Of a DNA stretch of 63,671 bases, positions 25,856 to 33,065 are shown in pieces (positions within the stretch are counted from its first letter, which is position 1; the number at the start of each line of letters is the position of its first letter). Under the pieces are notes generated by a model. The model saw only the letters and a program-made list of their open reading frames with translations, ran no database searches and was not told the origin of the DNA. The stretch spans positions 1 to 63,671 of the forward strand of contig CAMAUY010000019.1 of the NCBI GenBank assembly GCA_945861565.1, given 5' to 3'. Source of the DNA: Akkermansia muciniphila (GTDB taxonomy: Bacteria > Verrucomicrobiota > Verrucomicrobiia > Limisphaerales > UBA9464). Position numbers and translations under genes: made by a program.

Positions 25856-27262
25856 TCACGCTTGCGACGGGTCGGAGTCTAAGCTGGGCTGCGGTGCATG
25901 GGGATAGTCGACCGGCTGATAACGAATCCCCAGTTCGGGGGTCATCAGCTTCTCGTACTTCAGAAATCGCGACGTCAGGGCTCGATCAAGAATGCCGCTA
26001 CTCAACAATGTGCGCTCGACGGGGTAGCTGGATCGCCCCGTGTGAATCATCCGTTCGATCCCCTTGAGCAGATAGGCAAAGTGTGGATGTCGCGGCTCCG
26101 TTCGTTCTTCGAATCGAGTGGCTACATATCCCTTCTGTCCTTTGAGTTTCAATGCCACGGACGTCCCGCGGGCAACGCCCGGCAACATAAAGACAGCGCC
26201 CAGCAGGCCGTCGTTGTAGTGAAACAGGAATAGTGTCGCTTCATCGCTCTGGCGGACGCCATTCGGTTGCGACGAAACCAGCGAGAGCGCGGCGTGGAAA
26301 GCGTCGTTCGAGATCACACCTTCATCGAGCGGCTTCCAGATCGCGTCCCCCTGGAGGCACTGTACCCAATTCACGCCGGTTTCCGCGCCCCGCCGTCGTT
26401 CGACGTGGCACTGAAAAAACTCCAGGGCGTGGCTGCCATAGATATCGAGCCCCGAGTAGCCGATTCCCACGGCCGTTTCGATCTCGCAGCCCAGCGGGAC
26501 TGAAATTTCGGGCTCGCGAGCGCCGACGGTCATGGACGAGCCGGCCATGAAGGGCACCTGCATTTCCCGCGCCCGGTCGTACATCCACTTCGCGTCGGAC
26601 CAGACGGGTCCCAAGTGCTTGTCGTTGAAGACCGGCACGACCCGGCCGTATTTTTTGAACGTATCGGTGATCGCTTCGAAAAAGCGTCGACGCGGATGCA
26701 GGACTTGTCCCTTGTCATTCGATGGATAGCTCCCGTGCTCGCCGATGCTGATAACGCCATCGACCGGAATGCGATCGCTGCCGACGGTCACCGCTCGTTC
26801 GATCGTGTTGAACAGGGGTACGTCGTACTTCTTCGCCATGGTTCGGGCCAGATCTTTGTCGGTGAACTGATCGACGTACATCGACGCCAGTTTCAGAGCC
26901 GGCCCAGCACCGCCATCCTGTTTCCAGCCTTCCAGGATTTTCCCGATCAGCACGTCTGCATGAAGCCCCTTCTCGTAGGCCGTAAGCACGGCGGCGATCG
27001 ATTTCGGTTTGATTAGTTTTGGGGCGTCCGCGGTTGCGGGTCGAGCCACCCCCCCCCATACGACGGCTGCCGCCACGCCTGCCAGCCAGTCTCGGCGAGT
27101 GACGTCAGCCGTCTTGCTCCGGGCCTCGACTGCCCACGGTTTGTCCGGCTGTTGCAAGCGGGGCAACCCTTCCGATACGACCTCCGCTGCCGACTGGGGA
27201 TCGCCCGCTTCCACTTTGCGGCGGACAAATTCCTCAAACCCAGAATTGGGCGTGACGTTCAT
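25856..27262 (-). CDS. Tat-type conserved hypothetical protein with ParD-antitoxin N-terminus (fusion)
   Basis: The 468-residue frame begins MNVTPNSGFEEFVRRKVEAG, then SAAEVVSEGLPRLQQPDKPW, which is a ParD-type antitoxin (ribbon-helix-helix start). At about residue 53 it changes to TRRDWLAGVAAAVVWGG, a twin-arginine signal, followed by a protein I know only as an uncharacterised planctomycete-type family (KYDVPLFNTIERAVTVGSD, VVPVFNDKHLGPVWSDAKWM, MQVPFMAGSSMTVG). The main part looks intact to its end. With about 50 residues before RR the Tat signal would be unusually long. The start codon and probably promoter now come from repeat P copy B. No enzyme function can be assigned. Confidence 0.7.
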   Translation of the reverse strand: MNVTPNSGFEEFVRRKVEAGDPQSAAEVVSEGLPRLQQPDKPWAVEARSKTADVTRRDWLAGVAAAVVWGGVARPATADAPKLIKPKSIAAVLTAYEKGLHADVLIGKILEGWKQDGGAGPALKLASMYVDQFTDKDLARTMAKKYDVPLFNTIERAVTVGSDRIPVDGVISIGEHGSYPSNDKGQVLHPRRRFFEAITDTFKKYGRVVPVFNDKHLGPVWSDAKWMYDRAREMQVPFMAGSSMTVGAREPEISVPLGCEIETAVGIGYSGLDIYGSHALEFFQCHVERRRGAETGVNWVQCLQGDAIWKPLDEGVISNDAFHAALSLVSSQPNGVRQSDEATLFLFHYNDGLLGAVFMLPGVARGTSVALKLKGQKGYVATRFEERTEPRHPHFAYLLKGIERMIHTGRSSYPVERTLLSSGILDRALTSRFLKYEKLMTPELGIRYQPVDYPHAPQPSLDSDPSQA

Positions 27263-27325
27263 AGTCAAATCGTGCGGCGTGGTGGCCAGTGTGTCAAACC
27301 AGCCGATGGGATATGACGAACTCCC
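27245..27325 (-). repeat. Repeat P, copy B
   Basis: Shares TTTGACACACTGGCCACCAC, the GCCGCAC box, ATGAACGT and GGGTTTGAGGA with copy A, and similarity continues upstream (CATCGGCTGGTTTGACAC). It supplies the start of the fusion gene at 25856-27262. Confidence 0.65.
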
Positions 27326-27404
27326 GCAGGGCTCTCGCTGCTATCCACTTTGTGGTTGTGAGGACTTTGCCAGGACCGAATTGTCGGCTTACGATTCCGA
27401 TACG

Positions 27405-27635
27405 ATGAACCAAGAGGAGTCCGATAACGAATGGAGGGATCAATGCCGGCGGCAGCTCGAGCGCCCGACATTGGATCGGATAAAGTATGGATTTGCATGG
27501 GTCCACAAGCCGGTGCTTGACGACGGCGGGAGCCGGGCATTCGACTCCATGGTCAACTACCGGCAATGGTGCCACGAAAAATTGCCGCCTTACCTAGGCT
27601 ACCGTTTGGCATCGACCGACCATGCCTGCGAGTAA
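27405..27635 (+). CDS. Small partner protein of nucleotidyltransferase
   Basis: A 76-residue soluble protein: RDQCRRQLERPTLDRIKYGF, then SFDS-like AFDSMVNYRQWCHEKLPPYL and GY. I recall small proteins with a ...YRRWC...LP.WLGY ending encoded directly before nucleotidyltransferase genes. Here it overlaps the downstream gene start by 14 bases (27622-27635), so the two are coupled. The open frame extends upstream through repeat P, but ATG 27405 removes that part. The pair has the layout of a toxin-antitoxin or immunity module; this is inference. Confidence 0.6.
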   Translation: MNQEESDNEWRDQCRRQLERPTLDRIKYGFAWVHKPVLDDGGSRAFDSMVNYRQWCHEKLPPYLGYRLASTDHACE

Positions 27636-28158
27636 ATTCACTCCGGAACAGGCAGTGGAATTGGCCGCTGCCTTCAGCAAACATCAAGTTGACTACCTGT
27701 TTCTGGGAAAGAGTGGCGCCATTCTGCTTGGGTATCCGTCGGTCACTCAGGATGTCGATCTTTTCCTCCCTACGAATCGGGCTAATGCGGAACGGGTGGT
27801 CATGGCGGTAGCCGAGCTCGGCTTTGTTCTCGAACTGGATATCGTGCAGAAGATCATCGCGTGTGCCGACTTCGTCCAACTCAAGAATGGTCCCTTTGAT
27901 CTCGACCTGGTGCATGCGCCCGACGGCATTGAAAGTTATGCCGCGGCAAAGGCGCGAAGTGTTCTGCAGGACGGGTTTCCCGTGACCAACATCCGCGATA
28001 TCATTGCCAGCAAGCGCGCGAGCGGACGTCAAAAGGATCTGCTCGATCTTCACCTTTTGGAGCAGTTTCGCGTCGAATATGAACGCAAACAGACACGGCC
28101 CATCGAAACCGCCTTGGACAAAGCTCTTCAGCGGCCAATTTCGACGAGCCCCTCCTGA
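27622..28158 (+). CDS. Nucleotidyltransferase-fold protein (DUF6036/AbiEii-like)
   Basis: A 178-residue protein with the nucleotidyltransferase core: FSKHQVDYLFLGKSGAILLG, then TQDVDLFLP, whose Asp-X-Asp (DVDLF) provides the metal-binding acidic pair, and FDLDLVHAPDGIESY with another acidic pair. The C-terminal helix has IIASKRASGRQKDLLDLHLL, typical of DUF6036/AbiEii-type proteins (substrate-binding K/R-D helix). Related proteins act as the toxin in type IV AbiEii and MNT-type systems by adding nucleotides to tRNA or proteins. It overlaps the small gene upstream. The target is unknown. Confidence 0.75.
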   Translation: MPASKFTPEQAVELAAAFSKHQVDYLFLGKSGAILLGYPSVTQDVDLFLPTNRANAERVVMAVAELGFVLELDIVQKIIACADFVQLKNGPFDLDLVHAPDGIESYAAAKARSVLQDGFPVTNIRDIIASKRASGRQKDLLDLHLLEQFRVEYERKQTRPIETALDKALQRPISTSPS

Positions 28159-28265
28159 CCCCTTTCCCCGTTCCTTCCCCCCTGTCTTTGGATCGGTTCT
28201 AAAGGGGTCACGGAATCGTGAACCTAGGTTGCAGGCATCGCCGGTTGTGTGGCAGAATGTAGGGG

Positions 28266-28440
28266 GTGGCTCGACAAGTGCGAATTGAATACGCGGGAGC
28301 GGTTTACCATGTCGTGGGGCGTGGTAATCAAGGCTGGGCTATCTATCTACGCCGCAGACAGGGCTTGCAAGAGCTGGCTGGAGACGTTGGGTGAGGCGTG
28401 CGAACAGACCGATTGGCGGATTTACGCTTATGTAAAAAGG
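28266..28440 (+). pseudogene. REP-associated tyrosine transposase (RAYT) remnant
   Basis: From GTG 28266 the frame reads ARQVRIEYAGAVYHVVGRGN then QGWAI, the standard start of a Y1/IS200-like RAYT. After about 30 codons the family match moves to another frame: CKSWLETLGEACEQTDWRIY and AYV. The catalytic HUH motif region (GNHYHLL), tyrosine and all later parts are missing; the sequence runs into repeat R1. It is inactive, but shows that a RAYT once mobilised repeats here. Confidence 0.75.
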
Positions 28441-28452
28441 AGCGCCTTGAGA

Positions 28453-28520
28453 AGTTGGAATAGGAGGCAAACAGTTTCGAACATGAATAACATTCACAAT
28501 TCCGGGCTTGACCCCTTCCT
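28453..28520 (+). repeat. Interspersed repeat R1, copy 2
   Basis: Nearly identical to 25559-25626 and in the same orientation. It begins within a few bases of the end of the RAYT remnant. Confidence 0.75.
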
Positions 28521-28647
28521 TCCTTCCCGCCGACGTCATTCCTGCCCTCAAATACCATGAGCCTGAAGACAATTGCTGCATTGCCAGTGAGGTGCGCCGG
28601 GCAGAATGAGCAGAACATCAAGTGCGAGCGGACGGCCCGGAGCCCGG

Positions 28648-28686
28648 AGCGCCGGCTTGCAGCCGGCTTAACGTGAACGATAGAAA
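28648..28686 (+). repeat. Palindromic repeat Q, copy 1
   Basis: GAGCGCCGGCTTGCAGCCGG and the following CTTAACGTGAACGATAGAAA recur at 29762-29800 with two differences. The core GCCGGCTTGCAGCCGGC folds as a seven-base stem with a three-base loop. Confidence 0.75.
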
Positions 28687-28925
28687 TACGGGGGTCAGGA
28701 TGAAAGCCAAACTCGTCCGGAACGACTCGGCGGCCGACTCGGCCAACGCCCCCCCCGATGGTTCTCCGACATTATTAGCTGCGAATAGCGCGGATAAGCC
28801 GGCGCTCCACTGGCAAAGGCCCAAAGTCCGCCCGGTGTGAGTAGCACGCGCGATAGCTCCGGACGGGCGTTTCGAGGAAGGAGTTCCCTGTGAATTATCC
28901 ACCTCTGGTTTTTGGCCACCCGCCA

Positions 28926-29342
28926 CTACGCCTCAAAAAAGTAGTCAAAGCCTTTGGCCCGCAACCCGGCTTTGAGCTCGTCGTCGCCGGTCCAGAGCCG
29001 TCCGTCCAAGTGGAGCGTCAGGGCGATGAAGGGCGCATCCTTCGGGTCCACGTCCCGGCACAAGCGGCGGGCTTCCATCCAGGTGCCGAGGGGAATGCCT
29101 CCTTCTTCCACGAAATGGACCCGGGCGAGCAGTTCGTAGAGGCATTCCAACAACTCGTCCTCGCTCAACGCGGTGGCTTGGGTGATACGTTCCTTGTGCT
29201 TGAACAGCTCGACAAAGACGAAGCGGGGGCAGTGAAACGTCGGCGCGCTGTCGGTTAGGAATCGCTTCCGCAGAGCGGTCTCCCCGCGCAGCAGCAAGGA
29301 GAAGAGGATGTTGGTGTCAACAACGATCCGATCCAGATTCAC
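28926..29342 (-). CDS. PIN-domain toxin (VapC-like)
   Basis: A 138-residue PIN ribonuclease: Asp in VVDTNILFSLLL, Glu in FVFVELFKHKERI, the later acidic cluster DVDPKDAPFIALTLHL (Asp-x-x-Asp) and WTGDDELKAGL. All four acidic positions look present, so it should be active, probably cutting tRNA or rRNA. It starts with GTG at 29342, which overlaps the antitoxin stop by four bases (GTGA). That coupling and the order antitoxin then toxin are typical of a VapBC pair. An intact module here contrasts with the broken vapC at about 7 kb. Confidence 0.85.
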   Translation of the reverse strand: MNLDRIVVDTNILFSLLLRGETALRKRFLTDSAPTFHCPRFVFVELFKHKERITQATALSEDELLECLYELLARVHFVEEGGIPLGTWMEARRLCRDVDPKDAPFIALTLHLDGRLWTGDDELKAGLRAKGFDYFFEA

Positions 29343-29560
29343 GCAGCCCCCTCGGGAGTGAAGCGCTGCTCGTTGGCCTGCCACCAGCCAGCCTTGAGGT
29401 TCTCAGACAATTTTCCAGCGGCGTCCTCCGTAAGCCGGCTGCGGTGAACAACGCTCTCGACACGCAGCCAGGAGACGAAGTCGTTGACCTCGCCCGGCGT
29501 CATGCCTGCGGTCGGGATGGTGACTTGCAGGCGGCCATTTTCGGCTGTGACGACAATCAT
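29339..29560 (-). CDS. Antitoxin partner of PIN toxin
   Basis: A 73-residue protein, MIVVTAENGRLQVTIPTAGM then TPGEVNDFVSWLRVESVVHR. The N-terminal beta-strand part could be an AbrB/SpoVT-like or similar small DNA-binding fold, and the C-terminal half (LSENLKAGWWQANEQRF) would wrap the toxin. It overlaps the toxin start by four bases. ATG at 29560 is chosen because the upstream 12 codons (MRSAALALYFSR) look like leader noise. Its fold class is uncertain; its role rests on position. Confidence 0.7.
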   Translation of the reverse strand: MIVVTAENGRLQVTIPTAGMTPGEVNDFVSWLRVESVVHRSRLTEDAAGKLSENLKAGWWQANEQRFTPEGAA

Positions 29561-29761
29561 GCGGGAAAAATACAACGCCAAGGCCGCACTGCGCAACTCT
29601 CGGCTGCCAGCCGTGGACTGCCGTCGTGGCCTTCGGCGATAGAGGTAGGGATGGCGTGATTAGCGCCATCACCCCCTCCGAACCGAACAGAAGGCGGTTT
29701 GGAGGTTCTTCGGCGACCACACCTTGTCCATCCCGCTATGGACGCGCCTGCACAGACGCAC

Positions 29762-29800
29762 GAGCGTCGGCTTGCAGCCGGCTTAACGTGACCGATAGAA
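29762..29800 (+). repeat. Palindromic repeat Q, copy 2
   Basis: Matches 28648-28686 at all but two positions (GCC to GTC, GAAC to GACC) and keeps the TCGGCTTGCAGCCGG core. Confidence 0.75.
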
Positions 29801-29808
29801 ACAGCGGG

Positions 29809-29854
29809 AAAGGGGTCAAGCCCGGAATTGTGAACGGGATTGATGTTCGAAACT
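29809..29854 (-). repeat. Interspersed repeat R1, inverted partial copy
   Basis: Read on the minus strand it contains GTTTCGAACATCAAT and CCGGGCTTGACCCCTTTC, matching the right part of R1 copies 1 and 2. Confidence 0.65.
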
Positions 29855-29855
29855 T

Positions 29856-29936
29856 TTATGACGCATGAGTGCCCGCCTCCACCTTGCGTCGGACAAATTC
29901 TTCAAACCCCGGCTTGTGCGTGACGTTCATGCGCAT
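29856..29936 (-). pseudogene. ParD N-terminal fragment (repeat P copy C)
   Basis: A 26-codon frame, MRMNVTHKPGFEEFVRRKVE then AGTHAS and stop. It matches the first 20 residues of the ParD-like start at 27262 and then breaks off at repeat R1. The upstream block GGTTTGACGCATCAAACC resembles copies A and B. No toxin gene follows. Confidence 0.65.
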
Positions 29937-29982
29937 ACTGTGCGGCCCGGGGTTTGATGCGTCAAACCAGCCGCTTTCACGT

Positions 29983-30816
29983 ATGCCGATTCTTCCCGCA
30001 GTCACTGTGTCCCTTGTGCCACAAGCCCGCGGCGGACCCTTTGTCCTTTGGGACGATTTGCCCACCGCCTGTGCCCGGGCGGCCGCGATGGGATTCGCCG
30101 CCATTGAAGTCTTTCCGTCTCATCCCGACGAGATCGACGGCCATGCGTTGCGGGAACTCCTGAAGAAGCACGGACTCCGATTGGCGGCAATGGGGACGGG
30201 TGCGGGGTGGGTGGTCCGCAAGCTTTCGCTGACGGATCCGGATCCGCATCTCCGAATGCACGCCTGGGATTTTATCGGTGCCGTCATTGATTTTGCGGGA
30301 GGTTTTGGCGCGCCGGCGATCATTGGATCGATGCAGGGGCGATGGGGCGGGGCGGTTACCCGCGACCAGGCGCTGGCGTGGTTGAAGGAGGGGTTGGATC
30401 AATTGGGGCCTCGCGCTCATGCCTTGGAGGTTCCCTTGCTTTTCGAACCCCTGAACCGTTACGAGACAAATCTTCTCCACACCGTCGATGATTCCGTCGC
30501 CTTCCTGAGCACGCTGCAAACCACCAACGTGAAACTTTTGTGCGATCTGTTTCACATGAACATTGAAGAAGCCGATATCGCCGGCGCCTTGCGTCGCGGC
30601 GGCCGACATGTCGGCCACGTTCACTTTGCCGACAGCAACCGACGAGCGATCGGCCTCGGCCATACGCCGGTGGGGCCCATCGTGTCGGCGCTGAGGGACA
30701 TCCAGTATGGAGGGTTTATTTCCGCGGAGATCTTGCCCCTGCCGGACGACGAGACGGCTGGCACCCAAACAATGCGGGCTTTTCGCGAAGCCTTCGGCCC
30801 CCCTGCCCAGCAATGA
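29983..30816 (+). CDS. Sugar phosphate isomerase/epimerase-type TIM barrel
   Basis: A 277-residue AP-endonuclease-2-fold enzyme, of the xylose isomerase-like or hydroxypyruvate isomerase-like group. Metal ligands are visible in order: Glu in LLFEPLNRYE, Asp in LLCDLFHMNIEE, His in VGHVHFADSNR and Glu in FISAEILPLPD. The N-terminal strand is PAVTVSLVPQ. ATG at 29983 is chosen because upstream codons lie in the parD fragment. The stop overlaps the next gene (ATGA at 30813-30816). Substrate unknown. Confidence 0.82.
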   Translation: MPILPAVTVSLVPQARGGPFVLWDDLPTACARAAAMGFAAIEVFPSHPDEIDGHALRELLKKHGLRLAAMGTGAGWVVRKLSLTDPDPHLRMHAWDFIGAVIDFAGGFGAPAIIGSMQGRWGGAVTRDQALAWLKEGLDQLGPRAHALEVPLLFEPLNRYETNLLHTVDDSVAFLSTLQTTNVKLLCDLFHMNIEEADIAGALRRGGRHVGHVHFADSNRRAIGLGHTPVGPIVSALRDIQYGGFISAEILPLPDDETAGTQTMRAFREAFGPPAQQ

Positions 30817-31595
30817 AGTTGCTGTTTATCGGTGACATTGTGGGGGAACCGGGCCGGCGGGTCGTGAGGGACTTGTTGCCCCGGTTGCGCGACGAACACT
30901 CGCTTGAATTCGTCATCGCCAATGGCGAGAATTCGGCGGGCGGCCGTGGCATTACGGGGCCGATCGCCGCTGAACTCTTCGCGGCCGGCGTGGATGTCAT
31001 CACGACCGGGGATCATGTCTGGGATCAGCGGGAAGTCGTGACGCTGCTGGAACAGCAACCTCGGGTCCTGCGTCCGGCCAATTATCCGCCGGGTGTGCCT
31101 GGGGCCGGATCGGTCATTTGGAAAAAGGGAAGCCTGCCGCCCGTGGCCGTCCTAAATCTGCAGGGACGCACCTTCATGCCGTCGCTCGAAAACCCCTTTG
31201 TACTGGCGACATCCGAAGTCGAGCGGCTCCGTCTCGAAACGCCAATTGTGTTCGTGGATTTTCACGCCGAGGCGACTTCGGAAAAGATTGCCATCGGTCG
31301 CATGCTGGACGGAAAAGTTTCCGCTCTCATCGGGACCCACACCCACGTTCAGACGGCCGATGAGCAGGTGTTTCCGGGAGGTACCGCCTATTTGAGCGAT
31401 GCCGGCTTCACGGGGCCGCACGACTCGGTGCTGGGGCGAGAAATCGAACCGGTCATCAAGCGGTTCCTGACCGGTTTGCCCCAACGATTCGGGGTGGCAA
31501 GCGGCCGGGTTCTGTTGCAGGGAGCCGTGGTGGATATCGATCCCTCGACGGGCCGTGCCAGGAGCATCCGGAGAATCTCCGAACCCTTGAACTAA
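30813..31595 (+). CDS. YmdB/TIGR00282-type metallophosphoesterase
   Basis: A 260-residue calcineurin-fold phosphodiesterase. The dimetal motifs are FIGDIVGEPGRR, ANGENSAGGRGIT, TGDHVWDQREV, VDFHAEATSEK and GTHTHVQTADEQ. In B. subtilis the orthologue YmdB hydrolyses 2',3'-cyclic nucleotides and affects biofilm and sporulation decisions. Length matches the family (about 265). It overlaps the isomerase upstream by four bases and precedes xseA by 33 bases on the same strand, so it is probably cotranscribed with both. Confidence 0.9.
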   Translation: MKLLFIGDIVGEPGRRVVRDLLPRLRDEHSLEFVIANGENSAGGRGITGPIAAELFAAGVDVITTGDHVWDQREVVTLLEQQPRVLRPANYPPGVPGAGSVIWKKGSLPPVAVLNLQGRTFMPSLENPFVLATSEVERLRLETPIVFVDFHAEATSEKIAIGRMLDGKVSALIGTHTHVQTADEQVFPGGTAYLSDAGFTGPHDSVLGREIEPVIKRFLTGLPQRFGVASGRVLLQGAVVDIDPSTGRARSIRRISEPLN

Positions 31596-31628
31596 AGGTT
31601 CGGCATCACCCGGCACTCTTTTTATCCG

Positions 31629-33026
31629 ATGGCTCGAAACCAGAAAACGCAGTGGGACTTTGGTGAATTGTTTCCGCCGGGGGAGACCCGTCGGGTGGTT
31701 ACGGTCACCGATCTGACCCTCCGTCTCAAGAAACGGCTCGAAGCCGACTTTGCCGGAGTGTGGGTGAGCGGAGAGATTTCCAATTTCCGTCTGCAGTCTT
31801 CGGGTCATGCGTACTTTGTGCTCAAGGATTCCGGTGCGCAGTTGAGCTGCGTTTTGTTTCGGGGGCAGGTGGGCATTGACCGGGCGTCGTTGCGGGATGG
31901 GGCAAAGGTGTTGTTGGGGGGAGATCTCACGGTTTATGAGCCGCGCGGACAATATCAACTCCGGGTAACCGCCGCTGAATTGCAAGGGATCGGCGCGCTC
32001 CAGGCCGCTTTTGAGCGGTTGAAACAGAAGCTTTCCGCTGAGGGTTTATTCGAGGTGGGTCGGAAGCGACCCATCCCTGGATTTCCCAGTCGGATTGGGA
32101 TCATTACCTCGCCCACCGGTGCCGCGTTGCAGGATGTTATGGCCGTCATCGCCCGGCGCCAACCGCGGCTCGAATTAGTTCTCGCCGGGTGCCGCGTCCA
32201 GGGGGATGGGGCCGCCTCGGAGATCGCGGGAGCTCTGGGTCGATTAAACAGATGGTCTCGTTCCGGGGCTGGAGGGCAAAAGCTGGACGTTATCCTTCTG
32301 ACGCGCGGCGGCGGCAGTCTGGAAGATCTCTGGGCGTTCAACGAGGAGGTCGTGGCCCGCGCGATTGCGGCATCGGATCTCCCGGTGGTATCGGCGGTGG
32401 GACACGAGATCGATTTTACGATCGCGGATTTCGTCGCCGATCTTCGCGCGGCGACCCCCAGCGCCGCGGCGGAGATTCTGACGCAATCGTGGGTCGACAG
32501 CCGGGGATTTGTCGCGGAAGCCGCCGAAAGACTGACGTTTCGAGTGCAACGGCGATTGGGTGAGGCCCGCGAGACGGTTGATGCGATGGGTCGCCGACTC
32601 CTTCGACTGCATCCGCGTCGTCGGCTGGACGAGCAGGGGCAATGGCTGGATGACTTGAGTGATCGCCTGTTGCGGGCGAGTGGGCGGCAGTACCGGTTGC
32701 AGGTGGCACGGGTGAATGCCGCCACGGTTCGACTTGCCGGTGTTCGGCCTGGGCGACGCCTTCGGGAGCGCGAGGTGCAGGTGAGACAGGTGGCGCGGCG
32801 GTTGGCGGATGCTTTGCGGCGTCAGAGGCTCGGCCACCATTCCCGGTTCGAGCGGGCGTCGCGGAGCCTCGCGTTGCTCGGACCGCAAAACATTCTCAAT
32901 CGGGGATACTCGATCACCCGGGAGGCGGATTCCGGGCGGGTGGTGCGGGATCCTGCGGCGATTCGAGCCGGGGAGCGGTTGAAGACGGCTGTGCAATTCG
33001 GCGAGCTGATCAGTGTTCGACAATAA
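31629..33026 (+). CDS. xseA: Exodeoxyribonuclease VII large subunit
   Basis: A 465-residue XseA. An OB-fold N-terminus (VSGEISNFRLQSSGHAYFVL then KDSG) is followed by the catalytic domain with RIGIITSPTGAALQDV, LDVILLTRGGGSLEDLWAFN and VSAVGHEIDFTIADFVAD, then a long coiled region and the usual end ILNRGYSIT. With XseB it degrades single-stranded DNA from both ends. No xseB gene follows in view. ATG at 31629 fits the family. Confidence 0.93.
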   Translation: MARNQKTQWDFGELFPPGETRRVVTVTDLTLRLKKRLEADFAGVWVSGEISNFRLQSSGHAYFVLKDSGAQLSCVLFRGQVGIDRASLRDGAKVLLGGDLTVYEPRGQYQLRVTAAELQGIGALQAAFERLKQKLSAEGLFEVGRKRPIPGFPSRIGIITSPTGAALQDVMAVIARRQPRLELVLAGCRVQGDGAASEIAGALGRLNRWSRSGAGGQKLDVILLTRGGGSLEDLWAFNEEVVARAIAASDLPVVSAVGHEIDFTIADFVADLRAATPSAAAEILTQSWVDSRGFVAEAAERLTFRVQRRLGEARETVDAMGRRLLRLHPRRRLDEQGQWLDDLSDRLLRASGRQYRLQVARVNAATVRLAGVRPGRRLREREVQVRQVARRLADALRRQRLGHHSRFERASRSLALLGPQNILNRGYSITREADSGRVVRDPAAIRAGERLKTAVQFGELISVRQ

Positions 33027-33065
33027 ACCATTGCCAAAGCCACTCGGACCGAAAACCTTGCGAAG

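Larger units (their letters stand above)
28159..28925. other. Debris stretch with no intact gene
   Basis: About 770 bases between the nucleotidyltransferase and the PIN toxin stop. It holds a RAYT remnant (28266-28440), repeat R1 copy 2 (28453-28520) and one copy of the palindromic repeat Q (28648-28686). I see no intact gene in the rest. Confidence 0.6.
29561..29982. other. Repeat-rich gap between antitoxin and sugar isomerase
   Basis: About 420 bases. It carries a GC-rich stretch at 29600-29760, repeat Q copy 2 (29762-29800), an inverted partial R1 (29809-29854) and the third parD fragment (29856-29936). I see no intact gene. Confidence 0.6.
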
